NCBI RefSeq assembly: GCF_006228385.1
Contig: NZ_CP039853.1
Location: forward strand, 1-64,000
Origin: Salinimonas iocasae
GTDB taxonomy: Bacteria; Pseudomonadota; Gammaproteobacteria; Enterobacterales; Alteromonadaceae
Length of the DNA stretch: 64,000 nucleotides
Direction: 5' to 3'
The first letter of the stretch is position 1, and the number at the start of each line of letters is the position of its first letter. The position numbers were made by a program, and so were the translations under genes. Below the pieces are notes generated by a model. It saw only the letters and a list, made by a program, of their open reading frames with translations. It searched no databases and was not told the origin of the DNA. This document shows, piece after piece, positions 1 through 7,947 of this stretch.

Positions 1-255
1 CTATGTAGTCCAGCCAATTTAATCTCAGGCTCTTTTTCACCGAAAAAGTACGACATTGAAAAAGGTCGTCCCGGCCCTTGGCTACCAATCTACATAAACC
101 ATCTGCACCGAGATTTTCAAAGTATGTCTTATTGAAGAATCTTCGTGCCTCGGTACCTGTTTTAAATACATTTGGAAATGTAAGGGTGATACCGAACACA
201 TAACCGACCTATTGTCATCGCATGTCAGCGCTAAGCCAACGTCTAGTGCACTCAT
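1..255 (-). pseudogene. 5' part of an unrecognised gene, apparently frameshifted, running off the left edge
   Basis: Read on the reverse strand, an ATG at 255 has a good ribosome site (AAGGA, six bases upstream) and opens with MSALDVGLALTCDDNRS. That frame stops inside the window after about 57 residues. From about position 195 the -1 frame reads a more protein-like sequence (VFGITLTFPNVFKTGTEARR and onward through FENLGADGLCRLVAKGRDDL) and stays open to base 1. The simplest reading is one gene with a single-base indel near 190-200, truncated here by the window edge. I do not recognise the family. A sequencing error could give the same picture. Confidence 0.4.
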
Positions 256-540
256 TTTAATCCTTGAGTCTTTGAAGATAGGGAGAATTCTCAGTGATAG
301 GATTTTTGCAAATCTGGCAGAAATAGAGCCCCTACCCCCTAGCCCTATTCAATAGAGGCGTTGTGTTGTATATCTTTTCTTTAAGGAACCTGTTTTTCAT
401 AGCTGGCATCAAACACTGCTCAGTGAAACATTTTTACAAAATTATAAATACGTCGACGATCTTTTAGAGATCTTTAGATCTTTAGATTCTTTAACGTTTA
501 GGGAGGCTAGAGCCCCCGTCAATAAAGGGCTGTCGCGCTC
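256..540. other. Non-coding stretch left of the iterons, with AT-rich GATCTTTAGA repeats
   Basis: No supported gene. At 458-493 a short run of overlapping GATCTTTAGA-like repeats (three GATC sites in about 30 bases) follows an AT-rich stretch (tttacaaaattataaata). Next to an iteron array this could be the melting region of the origin, but no DnaA box with a good match to TTATCCACA was seen. Confidence 0.3.
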
Positions 541-780
541 AAAGGTGATCGTTTACAGAAGGAAAGTGATCATTTACGGGAAGTTGGTGATCGCTTACAG
601 GAAGAAAGGTGATCTGATACAGGGATAAAGGTGATCTGATACAGGTCCTGCAAATGATCACCTTGTGGCGATACTTTGTTCAAATGATACCGTAAGTGAT
701 CACTTTCATCCTGTAGACAGTCACTTTATTCCCTGTAAGAGGTCACCTTCAAACTGTGTGAAGGTGACCTCTTACAGGAA
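541..780. repeat. First iteron block of the plasmid origin
   Basis: Direct copies of a roughly 19-bp iteron, consensus AAGGTGATCATTTACAGGAA, begin near 544, 566, 587, 608 and 630. Copies in the opposite orientation (CCTGTA...GTCAC) begin near 710 and 732, and a further direct copy lies at 761-780. The first five copies contain GTGATC (a Dam GATC site), while the copies at 732 and 761 contain GTGACC. Iterons of this size upstream of a Rep_3 initiator gene are the usual binding sites for that initiator. Confidence 0.8.
732..778. repeat. Perfect 20-bp inverted repeat made of two head-to-head iterons
   Basis: The arms 732-751 (CCTGTAAGAGGTCACCTTCA) and 759-778 are exact reverse complements, separated by seven bases (AACTGTG). 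Each arm is itself an iteron. The structure could extrude as a hairpin in single-stranded DNA, or bind two initiator molecules face to face. Confidence 0.8.
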
Positions 781-862
781 GATTAATTGGGTAAAGCCTG
801 ATTTCTTTGCTTCGTTAAATGAGTGTCTATTATCAAAGTAGCTGAAATAGCAAACCAACACA

Positions 863-1370
863 AAGGTGATCATTTACAGGAAATGCGAAGCAGAACGCTA
901 GTACACATCTAAGGTGACCATTTACAGGAAATCCAATTTATCAGGATTATTTTCTTTACTTCATAAGGTGATCAGTTACAGGAAATGCGAAGCAGTACTG
1001 CTGGTACACCCTAAAGTGACCATTTACAGGAAATCCGATTTATCAGGGTTATTTTCTTTACTTCACAAGGTGATCAGTTACAGGAAATGCGAAGCAGTAC
1101 TGCTGGTACACCCTAAAGTGACCATTTACAGGAAATCCGATTTATCAGGATTATTTTCTTTACTTCACAAGGTGATCAGTTACAGGAAATAAGGAGCAGT
1201 ACTGCTGGTATACCCTAAAGTGACCATTTACAGGAAATCCGATTAACAGGATTATTTCCTTTACTTCACAAGGTGATCAGTTACAGGAAATGCGAAGCAG
1301 TATTGCTGGTACACCCTAAAGTGACCATCTACAGGAAATCCGATTTATCAGTATTATTTACTTTACTTTA
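863..1370. repeat. Five tandem 102-bp units, each carrying two iterons
   Basis: Units start at 863, 965, 1067, 1169 and 1270 (spacing 102, 102, 102 and 101). Each unit has one iteron of the GTGATC type (followed by AGTTACAGGAA or ATTTACAGGAA), a linker with the palindrome GCAGTACTGC in most copies, a second iteron of the GTGACC type, and a tail reading CCGATTTATCAGG then ATTATTTTCTTTACTTCA. The tail resembles a box found upstream of four plasmid genes. Because 102 is divisible by three the units give an open frame of about 92 codons, which I treat as an artefact of the repeat. Confidence 0.9.
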
Positions 1371-1522
1371 AAAGTGGTGTTTGCGGAAGTCTATGCAGCC
1401 ATTACTTGGTACATCAGCCTTCGCGTAAAGTTACAAGCTTATGACACTGCAAGATAATTACTCAAAAATCAATGAACTTAATAGGATACCCCTTAAATTA
1501 TCACTATGCTTAAGTGATTTGC

Positions 1523-2038
1523 TTCCTGTAGATGGTCACCTTCGCTAAAGTGACTGCTTCCTGTAAGTGGTCACCTTTGCCAGAGTGACCTGCTTCCTGT
1601 AGATGATCACCTTCGCTAAAGTGACCTGCTTCCTGTAAGTGGTCACCTTTGCTAGAGTGACCTGCTTCCTGTAAGTGGTCACCTTTGCTAGAGTGACCTG
1701 CTTCCTGTACATGGTCACCTTCGCTAAGATGACTGCTTCCTGTAGATGGTCACCTTCACTAAAGTGACTGCTTCCTGTAGATGGTCACCTTTGCTAGAGT
1801 GACCTGCTTCCTGTAGATGGTCACCTTCGCTAAAGTGACCTGCTTCCTGTAAGTGGTCACCTTTGCTAGAGTGACTTGCTTCCTGTAGATGGTCACCTTT
1901 GCTAAAGTGACTGCTTCCTGTAGATGGTCACCTTTGCTGAAGTGACCTGCTTCCTGTAAATGGTCACCTTCGTTAAAGTGACCTGTTTCCTGTAAATGGT
2001 CACCTTTGACAAAGATATTTCCTGTAAATGGTCACCTT
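1523..2038. repeat. Array of fifteen iterons in inverted orientation, period about 36 bp
   Basis: TTCCTGTA marks the start of each copy, at 1523, 1558, 1594, 1630, 1666, 1702, 1737, 1772, 1808, 1844, 1880, 1915, 1951, 1987 and 2019. The unit reads TTCCTGTAGATGGTCACCTT followed by YGCTAAAGTGACCTGC. It is the reverse complement of the GTGACC-type iteron plus a linker that restores a near-palindrome (GGTCACCTT...AAAGTGACC). Only the third copy carries GATC. The array faces the rep promoter directly and probably serves replication control as well as initiation. Confidence 0.9.
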
Positions 2039-2083
2039 TGAATAAACATATTGGAAATGATTAAAAATAAACCCGATTTGCTG

Positions 2084-2113
2084 TTGACACGATCTGGGAT
2101 CCGCGGCCAAAAT
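2084..2113 (+). promoter_or_regulatory. Probable rep promoter
   Basis: A consensus -35 (TTGACA, 2084-2089) is followed after 18 bases by CAAAAT (2108-2113), a weak -10. It lies between the last iteron and the rep operator and points into rep. Assigned by position and sequence only. Confidence 0.45.
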
Positions 2114-2115
2114 CT

Positions 2116-2144
2116 GCAAGGTGATAAACGCTAAGTCACCTTGC
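2116..2144. promoter_or_regulatory. Inverted-repeat operator overlapping the rep leader
   Basis: GCAAGGTGA (2116-2124) and TCACCTTGC (2136-2144) form perfect 9-bp arms around 11 bases. Each arm contains the GGTGA half of the iteron. The repeat ends one base before the rep ribosome site. Rep_3 initiators commonly repress their own gene by binding, as dimers, an inverted repeat made from iteron half-sites, and this fits that pattern. Confidence 0.65.
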
Positions 2145-2158
2145 GGAGAATAATAAAA

Positions 2159-3457
2159 ATGAAGTCGATAGCAGTTCGCGGAAAAACGGAGGTTGTACCG
2201 CTAAGGAAGCACGTTGCTGCTGTTCATATTGGTAGTGTCGGGCTAAGCTTAATGCACCGAAAAAGCATTAACGCTGCACTTTGGTTTGCTCAACGCGAAG
2301 TTCGAATGGCTTCAGCTGGCCAATTGCACGATTATCTCAAAGAGCAAGAAGGAACCGAGTTAAATCACACAGTTTCTATCCATGAGTTTAGACAGTACGT
2401 TGAATACAATAGTAATGACTACGATTACTTGAAGTCTATTTGGAGAGAGCTTTCCCAAATATCTATAGAATTTGACCTTATCGAGGGCAAACGTAGTTGG
2501 GAAATCATGCCCATTCTAAGCTATGTCAAAATCCACAATGGCCATATTACATGGCGCTTCCCAAGCGAAATACGAAGTGCGCTTCTGGACCCTGAAGTTT
2601 ACGCTAAGATTAACTCTCAGATAACAAATCAGATACAGAGTGATATAGCATTCGCATTGTATGAAAATACAATAAGATACGTTGATATAGGGCAAACTCC
2701 ATGGTTAAAGATAGATGTTCTTAAAAATCTTCTAGGTGTAGATAAGGACGCCTATAAAGCAACTAAATACTTTAACCGCAAACTCAGACAAGCTATTGAG
2801 CAAATTAAGATGGTTGCTGGTATTGAGCTTGATATGGAAACCACTGGCCGGCCAATCAAGTCTATGAGGTTTTTTGTAAGGAAAGCCAAGCAGACAGACT
2901 TTCTTATCGAGCAAGATGTTCTTCCTGAGCAATCAGACATTGAGTCTAAGCTTGCAATCATTGGATTCACTAAAGCACAGATACGTGACATTTTTAATGC
3001 CTTCACCAACGATCATATAGAAGGAAAGCTGAAATGGTTGGATAAAAAGTTCCGAACAGACGATAGCATTCGAAATCGTGCCGCTTTTGCGTTCGCTGCT
3101 TTCAAGGATGGTTATGAGGACAATGCTGCTAGGCCTAAGATTAAAGCTGAAGAAGCCATGCCATCATTAACAGCATCTAATGGTTCGCTTGAAAAACTGA
3201 AATACGATGAGTTCAGCCCACTACTTACCAGTGAAGAGGCTGGCAAGATCAAGGAGCTTTTCCACAAGTCATTTAAGACCAGTTTAAATGGACTTAAAAA
3301 ATCCTCGCCGGCTGACGATACTGCTCTGAAGCAGTTTCTAGAAGGAGATTGGGAAGGACATGAACTTGTAACAAAATTTCGAGATTTCGCGGAAGGCTAT
3401 GTATTCATGCGTAAAGAACTACTTCAGTCACTTACAGAGCGAGTGAATCAGAGTTAG
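2159..3457 (+). CDS. Plasmid replication initiator, Rep_3 (RepB/RepE) family
   Basis: This 432-residue protein should bind the iterons upstream and open the origin. The N-terminal half (about residues 25-150, with ALWFAQREV, the FRQYVEYNSNDYDYLKSIWR stretch and a following beta hairpin) looks like the first winged helix of Rep_3 initiators. The segment around FALYENTIRYVD and PWLKIDVLKNLLGV (about 155-190) matches the start of the second winged helix. The C-terminal 150 residues are less conserved and charged. I chose ATG 2159 because GGAGAA lies eight bases upstream; an upstream TTG at 2141 stays in frame but falls inside the operator. It is followed by a terminator, so it is probably transcribed alone and autoregulated. 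Confidence 0.85.
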   Translation: MKSIAVRGKTEVVPLRKHVAAVHIGSVGLSLMHRKSINAALWFAQREVRMASAGQLHDYLKEQEGTELNHTVSIHEFRQYVEYNSNDYDYLKSIWRELSQISIEFDLIEGKRSWEIMPILSYVKIHNGHITWRFPSEIRSALLDPEVYAKINSQITNQIQSDIAFALYENTIRYVDIGQTPWLKIDVLKNLLGVDKDAYKATKYFNRKLRQAIEQIKMVAGIELDMETTGRPIKSMRFFVRKAKQTDFLIEQDVLPEQSDIESKLAIIGFTKAQIRDIFNAFTNDHIEGKLKWLDKKFRTDDSIRNRAAFAFAAFKDGYEDNAARPKIKAEEAMPSLTASNGSLEKLKYDEFSPLLTSEEAGKIKELFHKSFKTSLNGLKKSSPADDTALKQFLEGDWEGHELVTKFRDFAEGYVFMRKELLQSLTERVNQS

Positions 3458-3473
3458 CTATCCGTGGAGTATA

Positions 3474-3500
3474 AGAAAGCGCTTTAAGGCGCTTTTTTAA
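3474..3500 (+). terminator. Intrinsic terminator after rep
   Basis: AAAGCGC and GGCGCTTT pair around a short loop, followed by a run of six T (gcgcttttttaattc). It lies 17 bases after the rep stop and just before the end of the convergent SprT-like gene, so it may serve both. Confidence 0.75.
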
Positions 3501-3506
3501 TTCTCG

Positions 3507-4058
3507 TCATTTACTTAAACTTTCATCACGTATTAAATTTTCAGGAACAGAACAAGAGAAGGCAATATACTCATACTTCATAATACGTGCGCCTTTAAAG
3601 CTGTGGTTGCCTTTATACTGAAGATAACGCTTGGTCCTTCTATAAGCCCCACCTAAATCAAGCACCTCGCCAGCGCTTGTATATGCAAGCAGACGATATT
3701 TGTAAGGGGTATTGTTTTTAATTGACTGCTTTAAAGCTTCAGACGGTAGACTTTCACTTTCCAACAACATTCCCAGGGCGTGCCTAAACTGCATGTTGTG
3801 CCCTTGCTCTAGGCCTACTATCAAATGCGCCATCTCATGCAGCAATGTGTTGGTTAATTGTGCCAATGCTGGAGTATTTAAAAATGCCGAGCTTATTTTG
3901 ATCGTACCGTCCCTCGACGCTTCACCATACTTTGTAGCAAGCATTTCAACAGTAAGCTTTGAAAATGGATGAGCCCAATGCGCTTCGAGAAATGCTTTCC
4001 TTGCTTTAGCCAAGCACCTTGATAATTCAGCCTGTATGATTTCTTCTGTGATCTTCAT
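3507..4058 (-). CDS. SprT-like zinc metalloprotease domain protein
   Basis: About 183 residues. The HEMAH sequence in LLHEMAHLIVG is the HExxH zinc site. The preceding run (FLNTPALAQLTNTLLHEMAH) and the following GHNMQFRHALG match the SprT/Spartan peptidase layout. In characterised relatives such proteases act on DNA-protein crosslinks; a role for this one is inferred. I chose the ATG at 4058 because AAGGTG sits seven bases upstream; a start ten codons earlier has no ribosome site. It lies in a reverse-strand group with the DndC-like gene and csrA, with a 104-base gap to the DndC-like gene. Confidence 0.75.
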   Translation of the reverse strand: MKITEEIIQAELSRCLAKARKAFLEAHWAHPFSKLTVEMLATKYGEASRDGTIKISSAFLNTPALAQLTNTLLHEMAHLIVGLEQGHNMQFRHALGMLLESESLPSEALKQSIKNNTPYKYRLLAYTSAGEVLDLGGAYRRTKRYLQYKGNHSFKGARIMKYEYIAFSCSVPENLIRDESLSK

Positions 4059-4162
4059 AAATTGCACCTTAATTTGAATACAGTGCAACGTAGCTTGAGG
4101 AAAGTCCTGGTCAAATTATGCAGCAGCCCCGCCCTACCCCACCTAAAAAATTATTAGGGATG

Positions 4163-5884
4163 CTAATGGGTATAATTTGAAAGCAGTTTAAGCCAACCCC
4201 TGAAGCGATAGCGATAAGGGGGCAGGCAGTCAGCCTGAAGCTGACTAAAAGTCCATGACTGCCTGTGGCTGAGTCTTCGTCTGTTTCTGACTGGCCAATA
4301 ATAAATGTGTTGTATACTCTTCTTTTGAAATTGACGCCCCCGTACAGATATGTTCAAAAGGCCACATTCCAACATGGCTTTGATAATCGTAGTTGGACAC
4401 TTACCTTTACCCCAGTGTCCCATGTTGAGTGAATCCGGGAACCACTCTTCTACAAAGCTCATGGCCATCCCGCACTCGCTTCTGATTTCAGCACTATTTG
4501 CTTCCTCGAATGGCACCAGGTCAATTTCTGTCCCCAGCTTCGCTACTCGGTGAAGTCGGCCAGTGACGACGCTATGGCGGTCATCTTCATGCAAGCCTGT
4601 GCATTCATGGAGTGATACATAGCCATTGATGTCGAAGTATCTGTATTCAGGTAATTTGGCTGGTTCAGCATATTGAGTATTAGGTATTGGATAACGCAAT
4701 CCATCAGTATGAACTTCATGCCAAATGCGAATTGCCTCTCCTGCGAGCTGCTCACCACCCTCTCGTGCCCAGTGATATTGAATCATCAATAACTCTTTGT
4801 AGCCTATTAGCTGGAACCTGTGAGCCTCATATCCATACCGATCGTAAAATGCTTCTTCTTCAAGTGCATCAATGGTAAGGACGTAACGAAGCAGATCTTG
4901 TCTGTATGCAAGAGAATACTGATTGTAGCCAACCTTCACGAAGCCACCAGCTTTAAGCTCACGGCCCATCATGGAGCGCGAATACTGGTAGTCATAGAGA
5001 GTATTAACCATAAATTTACGAAGTTTGACCATCGGAGCCATATACCCGTATGTCTCCTGGCTTGTATCTATCTGAGCCTGCAAGCTTTTGTCATTTTCGA
5101 CCATGGCGCACAACATACAGCCAAATCGTGCCCCACAGGCCTTGTCTGTTTGCTTATTAGTACCTGCGAAAAGATCGCAAGTACCAGAGTTGCCTGCAGC
5201 ATAGTGCTTTCTAAGCCCTTTAGCATGGTCTTCTATAAAAGACTCGATATCGTCTTGCTCGATTGCGTTGGCCAGCGACCATACATCTGTAAGACTCCAG
5301 TCTTTGATTGGAGCAATCGTAAAGCCCATATCTGTGCGCACAACACTATCTGCAGTCTCACCGCGCTTTTCTATATTGGCTGCCCGGATGACAGACTCTT
5401 GGCTGCGAGTACCGCTGGCGGAAACAACCTTTTCAGTCTGGTGCGTTGCCTTAACCTCTCTCAAAAAGCGCTTCATTGGCTCAATTTTCCAATCTATGGT
5501 GCAATCACGTCCATTGTTGCTCGTCATAGGTGTTCTGAGCAGCTTTCCACGTCCCAAATACTCAACCATCGGTAGGTTAGATAGTGAGGGGGTGATCTCT
5601 TTGGTATAAATTGGAAGTCCATGTTCGCGACCGAACCTGGTCGCAGCATCGTGTACATCAAGGATAAAGTTATGAAGTTCAAAGTTGTCTATCGTGGTGT
5701 TGGTTGTCACGATATATAGTGGACCTGCCATAGGGTTTTCTTTGATAGCCTGCTTGAGCCCTTCAACAGCGCAGTGCGCTACACAAATGCTGTCTTTGCC
5801 AGATAAACCTACAGTGACTACCCAGTTATTTGAGAAAAGATTGGTAAATGTATCAACGGTTCGATTGAGTTTTGACAGCTGCAT
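4163..5884 (-). CDS. Orphan DndC/PAPS-reductase-like ATP-pyrophosphatase with a four-cysteine cluster
   Basis: 573 residues. SGKDS at 28-32 is the PP-loop that binds ATP in adenylyl-sulfate and PAPS reductases and in DndC. SGTRSQESVIRA (157-168) is the second conserved block. C236, C250, C256 and C259 (the last three in CGARFGCMLC) form a likely iron-sulfur site as in DndC. DndC takes part in DNA phosphorothioation together with DndA, B, D and E; none of those partners is visible in this window, so DNA sulfur modification is not shown. The last 50 residues are basic and low in complexity and may be a shifted or readthrough tail. The start is supported by AAGGG upstream, inside an inverted repeat. 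Confidence 0.7.
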   Translation of the reverse strand: MQLSKLNRTVDTFTNLFSNNWVVTVGLSGKDSICVAHCAVEGLKQAIKENPMAGPLYIVTTNTTIDNFELHNFILDVHDAATRFGREHGLPIYTKEITPSLSNLPMVEYLGRGKLLRTPMTSNNGRDCTIDWKIEPMKRFLREVKATHQTEKVVSASGTRSQESVIRAANIEKRGETADSVVRTDMGFTIAPIKDWSLTDVWSLANAIEQDDIESFIEDHAKGLRKHYAAGNSGTCDLFAGTNKQTDKACGARFGCMLCAMVENDKSLQAQIDTSQETYGYMAPMVKLRKFMVNTLYDYQYSRSMMGRELKAGGFVKVGYNQYSLAYRQDLLRYVLTIDALEEEAFYDRYGYEAHRFQLIGYKELLMIQYHWAREGGEQLAGEAIRIWHEVHTDGLRYPIPNTQYAEPAKLPEYRYFDINGYVSLHECTGLHEDDRHSVVTGRLHRVAKLGTEIDLVPFEEANSAEIRSECGMAMSFVEEWFPDSLNMGHWGKGKCPTTIIKAMLECGLLNISVRGRQFQKKSIQHIYYWPVRNRRRLSHRQSWTFSQLQADCLPPYRYRFRGWLKLLSNYTH

Positions 5885-5888
5885 GATT

Positions 5889-5915
5889 TTAACCCTTTGA
5901 ATAATATAGGGTTAA
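5889..5915. promoter_or_regulatory. Inverted repeat overlapping the ribosome site of the DndC-like gene
   Basis: TTAACCC (5889-5895) and GGGTTAA (5909-5915) are perfect 7-bp arms, 13 bases apart, immediately upstream of the reverse-strand ATG at 5884. The gene-proximal arm contains the AAGGG ribosome site, so a bound repressor or an RNA hairpin could gate translation. Confidence 0.4.
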
Positions 5916-6037
5916 TGTGTCACGTGAGGCGGCGGTGGCAACTCAGAGGGCAGCTAACCTCTGGAACCAAAATAAAAAACGTTTAGTTCATATAGATGAT
6001 AAGGTGGTCGAAAAGTCGGGCTGTTGGGTCCCACTAG

Positions 6038-6217
6038 TTATTGAGCAGAAGATTTCTCATTCTGAATTTTCTCATAGATCTCTTCACGATGGACATCTAC
6101 ATGTTGGGGAGCAGAAATACCTATTCTAACTTGGTTTCCTTTTATACCAAGCACTGTGATTGTTTTGTCATCATCAATTCTTAGTGATTCACCCGCCCGG
6201 CGTGTCAAAATTAGCAT
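6038..6217 (-). CDS. csrA: Plasmid-borne carbon storage regulator CsrA
   Basis: A 59-residue protein starting [14 protein letters not shown], continuing through [20 protein letters not shown] and ending in [19 protein letters not shown]. This is nearly the full CsrA consensus: the N-terminal MLILTRR strand, the [11 protein letters not shown] core and the VHREEIY stretch, which includes the RNA-contacting R44 (VHRE) that pairs with R4-type residues at the N-terminus. CsrA dimers bind GGA motifs in mRNA leaders and control translation or stability, classically of biofilm, motility and c-di-GMP genes. AAAGGA lies six bases before the ATG. It is rarely a plasmid gene, and here shares its replicon with a cyclase, a phosphodiesterase and a pilus operon. 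Confidence 0.95.
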   Translation of the reverse strand: MLILTRRAGESLRIDDDKTITVLGIKGNQVRIGISAPQHVDVHREEIYEKIQNEKSSAQ

Positions 6218-6312
6218 TGAAAGTCCTTTATATATTTAAGATTGGTGGTAAGCGCCAGCGATAGCAGGCGCTTGAGTTAAAATACGGGAGTCTAAGTCAA
6301 GTGTGAAACAGA

Positions 6313-6325
6313 TTCCCGATTTATC
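6313..6325 (-). promoter_or_regulatory. Shared upstream box (GATAAATCGGGAA), csrA copy
   Basis: On the reverse strand GATAAATCGGGAA lies 96 bases upstream of csrA. The same box, in the same orientation relative to the gene, occurs upstream of genes at 16860 (-), 28245 (+) and 33067 (+). Confidence 0.45.
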
Positions 6326-6327
6326 GA

Positions 6328-6588
6328 CTATTTGGTTATTATCCGAGACTTTTTCATAGCGCAGATGAAATGAAGTTGTACATCACCTTTTTTAAATGTT
6401 GTTGAGTCTAATGGTGCTGTGTCTGGGCGTTGAAGTAGGAATGCATTTGCTGATGTAACGGTGTCAAAAACCCCTGCTATTTGAAAATAACCTCCATAGG
6501 TATACATATACATGCCAGCAAAAGGGAGTGAGTTCGACGACAAATTTTCAAGGTCATATTTATTTGACCCTGAATATAAATCGGCCAT
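6328..6588 (-). CDS. Small unrecognised protein
   Basis: About 86 residues, starting MADLYSGSNKYDLENLSSNS. No family recognised and no signal peptide or clear membrane helix. It has a glycine and aromatic run (GMYMYTYGGYFQIAGVFD). The frame is open back to a TTG at 6615, three bases from the stop of the small gene upstream, so it may be translated by coupling. I prefer the ATG at 6588, though its ribosome site is poor. It lies between csrA and the 47-residue gene on the same strand. Confidence 0.45.
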   Translation of the reverse strand: MADLYSGSNKYDLENLSSNSLPFAGMYMYTYGGYFQIAGVFDTVTSANAFLLQRPDTAPLDSTTFKKGDVQLHFICAMKKSRIITK

Positions 6589-6618
6589 CAGCTGAATCTC
6601 TGGAAAACCTGGCAAGGT

Positions 6619-6762
6619 TTATACCGCTATTTTGTCCTTATTCTTAAACAGGATAGTATGACCTACTTCATTAAAGGCCAAGTGGGTTATCCGGTGCAAC
6701 TTGCTCATAGATTTTACATAGAGAACGTGACGGTTTTCGGTGGTTAGCTTTAAATAATTCAT
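6619..6762 (-). CDS. 47-residue unrecognised small protein
   Basis: The protein begins MNYLKLTTENRHVLYVKSMS and ends KNKDKIAV. It is basic and histidine-containing. The start is convincing: GGAGGTAAC immediately precedes the ATG at a normal distance. The stop is three bases before the possible TTG start of the next reverse-strand gene, suggesting a two-gene unit. No family recognised. Confidence 0.5.
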   Translation of the reverse strand: MNYLKLTTENRHVLYVKSMSKLHRITHLAFNEVGHTILFKNKDKIAV

Positions 6763-6901
6763 GTTACCTCCAATATTTCAATGGAAGTAATGTTGCAGCT
6801 GGTGGATATCGTGCAATTTATACGGAATGTCGATGCCTAACATCGAACTTTATGGTCATAGGAGCAGCACTTCAGCATTATTTAATACTACTCCCCCACT
6901 C

Positions 6902-7360
6902 TCAATGATGTGTGGCGCCACCTGCTGACAAGTTATAAGTATGGTAACCGCTAAACTGTTTGCCCAAAGATATATGAGTAAATACTTCTCTTAACCTTTC
7001 TAGCACAATCAACCAATCATGCTGACCGGCCACTATGAAAGTTTCCTTACCTGAGAAATATTGAATATTAATTCCTATAGCCAGTTCGTTTTCAATCTCT
7101 GAAAGTATTGAATCCCGATTGCATACAGCGCGGTCAAATAAATATCTTTTAAATTCACTTTTTGTTGCTACGCGAGTTAAGATTTCTTCTATGTCTCTGC
7201 TGGTTATGCTGTCACATAGAGACTGTGTAGGTAATCTGATGCAGGTAGAGACTTCAAAACAAGGGGTATCATTAGCACCCTGCCCCATAGCACTACTATC
7301 TACTTTACAGGTAGATCTATCACTAATGATATTCAATCGATCCACAAAATTTTCTTCCAT
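6902..7360 (-). CDS. Unrecognised 152-residue protein
   Basis: The protein starts MEENFVDRLNIISDRSTCKV and has AGGAGAAC just upstream of the ATG. The N-terminal third is rich in Ser, Thr and Cys; the C-terminal half (about 60-140) looks like a compact alpha/beta domain. No membrane helix, signal peptide or known motif was found. It is the first gene left of the CAACSGTTG repeat array and is transcribed away from it. Confidence 0.5.
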   Translation of the reverse strand: MEENFVDRLNIISDRSTCKVDSSAMGQGANDTPCFEVSTCIRLPTQSLCDSITSRDIEEILTRVATKSEFKRYLFDRAVCNRDSILSEIENELAIGINIQYFSGKETFIVAGQHDWLIVLERLREVFTHISLGKQFSGYHTYNLSAGGATHH

Positions 7361-7510
7361 TCGCTGTTCTCCTAAAGTAAGAACTTATAAAGTGAAGAAG
7401 TTGGTAGACAAGGCAAAACCTGTGGAAGATAAACAATGGTGTGACTGCATATTTGCAATGCTGATATTGAAATAAGGATAAGCTTGCAGTTTGAAATTCC
7501 GAGACAGCAA

Positions 7511-7813
7511 TTTCAACGGTTGAAAATTTGCTTAATGTGAAGTTTCAACGGTTGAAAAAAGATAAGCTTGCAGATTTGAAATGTTGAGACAGAAATTTCA
7601 ACGGTTGAAAATGTGCTTAATGTGAAGTTTCAACCGTTGAAAAAAGATAAGCTTGCAGATTTGAAATGTTGAGACAGAAATTTCAACGGTTGAAAATGTG
7701 CTTAATGTGAAGTTTCAACCGTTGAAAAAAGTATAAGCTTGCAGATTTGAAGTGCTGAGGCAGAAATTTCAACGGTTGAAAATGTGTTTCATCTGAAGTT
7801 TCAACTGGTGAAA
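7511..7813. repeat. Tandem array of TTTCAACSGTTGAAA palindromes (probable centromere or regulator sites)
   Basis: An 85-bp unit is repeated about 3.5 times. Perfect 15-bp palindromes TTTCAACSGTTGAAA lie at 7511, 7543, 7596, 7628, 7681, 7713 and 7767, with a degenerate eighth copy at 7799. Within each unit the two sites are 32 bases apart. Single copies also occur at 9131, 9824 and 10683. The form (odd-length palindrome with central S) is like the KorB operator of IncP plasmids. ParB from the operon at 12536 is the obvious candidate binder. The flanking stretches 7361-7510 and 7814-7947 contain no supported gene. Confidence 0.75.
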
Positions 7814-7947
7814 AATGAAACGTTCAAGGTGTTACAGGCCTGCGGCTTACAAGGTCATATCTTTTAAAATGTCATTGTTGCTTGTGAACGGCTCCACAAT
7901 CATCAAGTCAGAAGCCAATCCCTTAGTGCGATAAAGGTTCTTTCAAA

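Noticed and set aside
914..1192. A 92-codon open frame with three repeated peptide blocks
   Set aside because: It is the translation of the 102-bp iteron units; 102 is a multiple of three, so the frame stays open by chance. No independent ribosome site or protein-like composition.
1523..2038. A possible CRISPR array (regular 35-36 bp period)
   Set aside because: The segments between the conserved TTCCTGTA...GGTCACC cores are short and nearly identical, not unique spacers; there are no cas genes, and the core equals the iteron read in the other direction.
4820..5575. A 251-codon forward open frame
   Set aside because: Fully antisense to the DndC-like gene, whose motifs are clear; no ribosome site or recognisable domain.
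5917..6129. A 70-codon forward open frame
   Set aside because: It overlaps csrA on the other strand, which is a certain gene, and part of the divergent operator.
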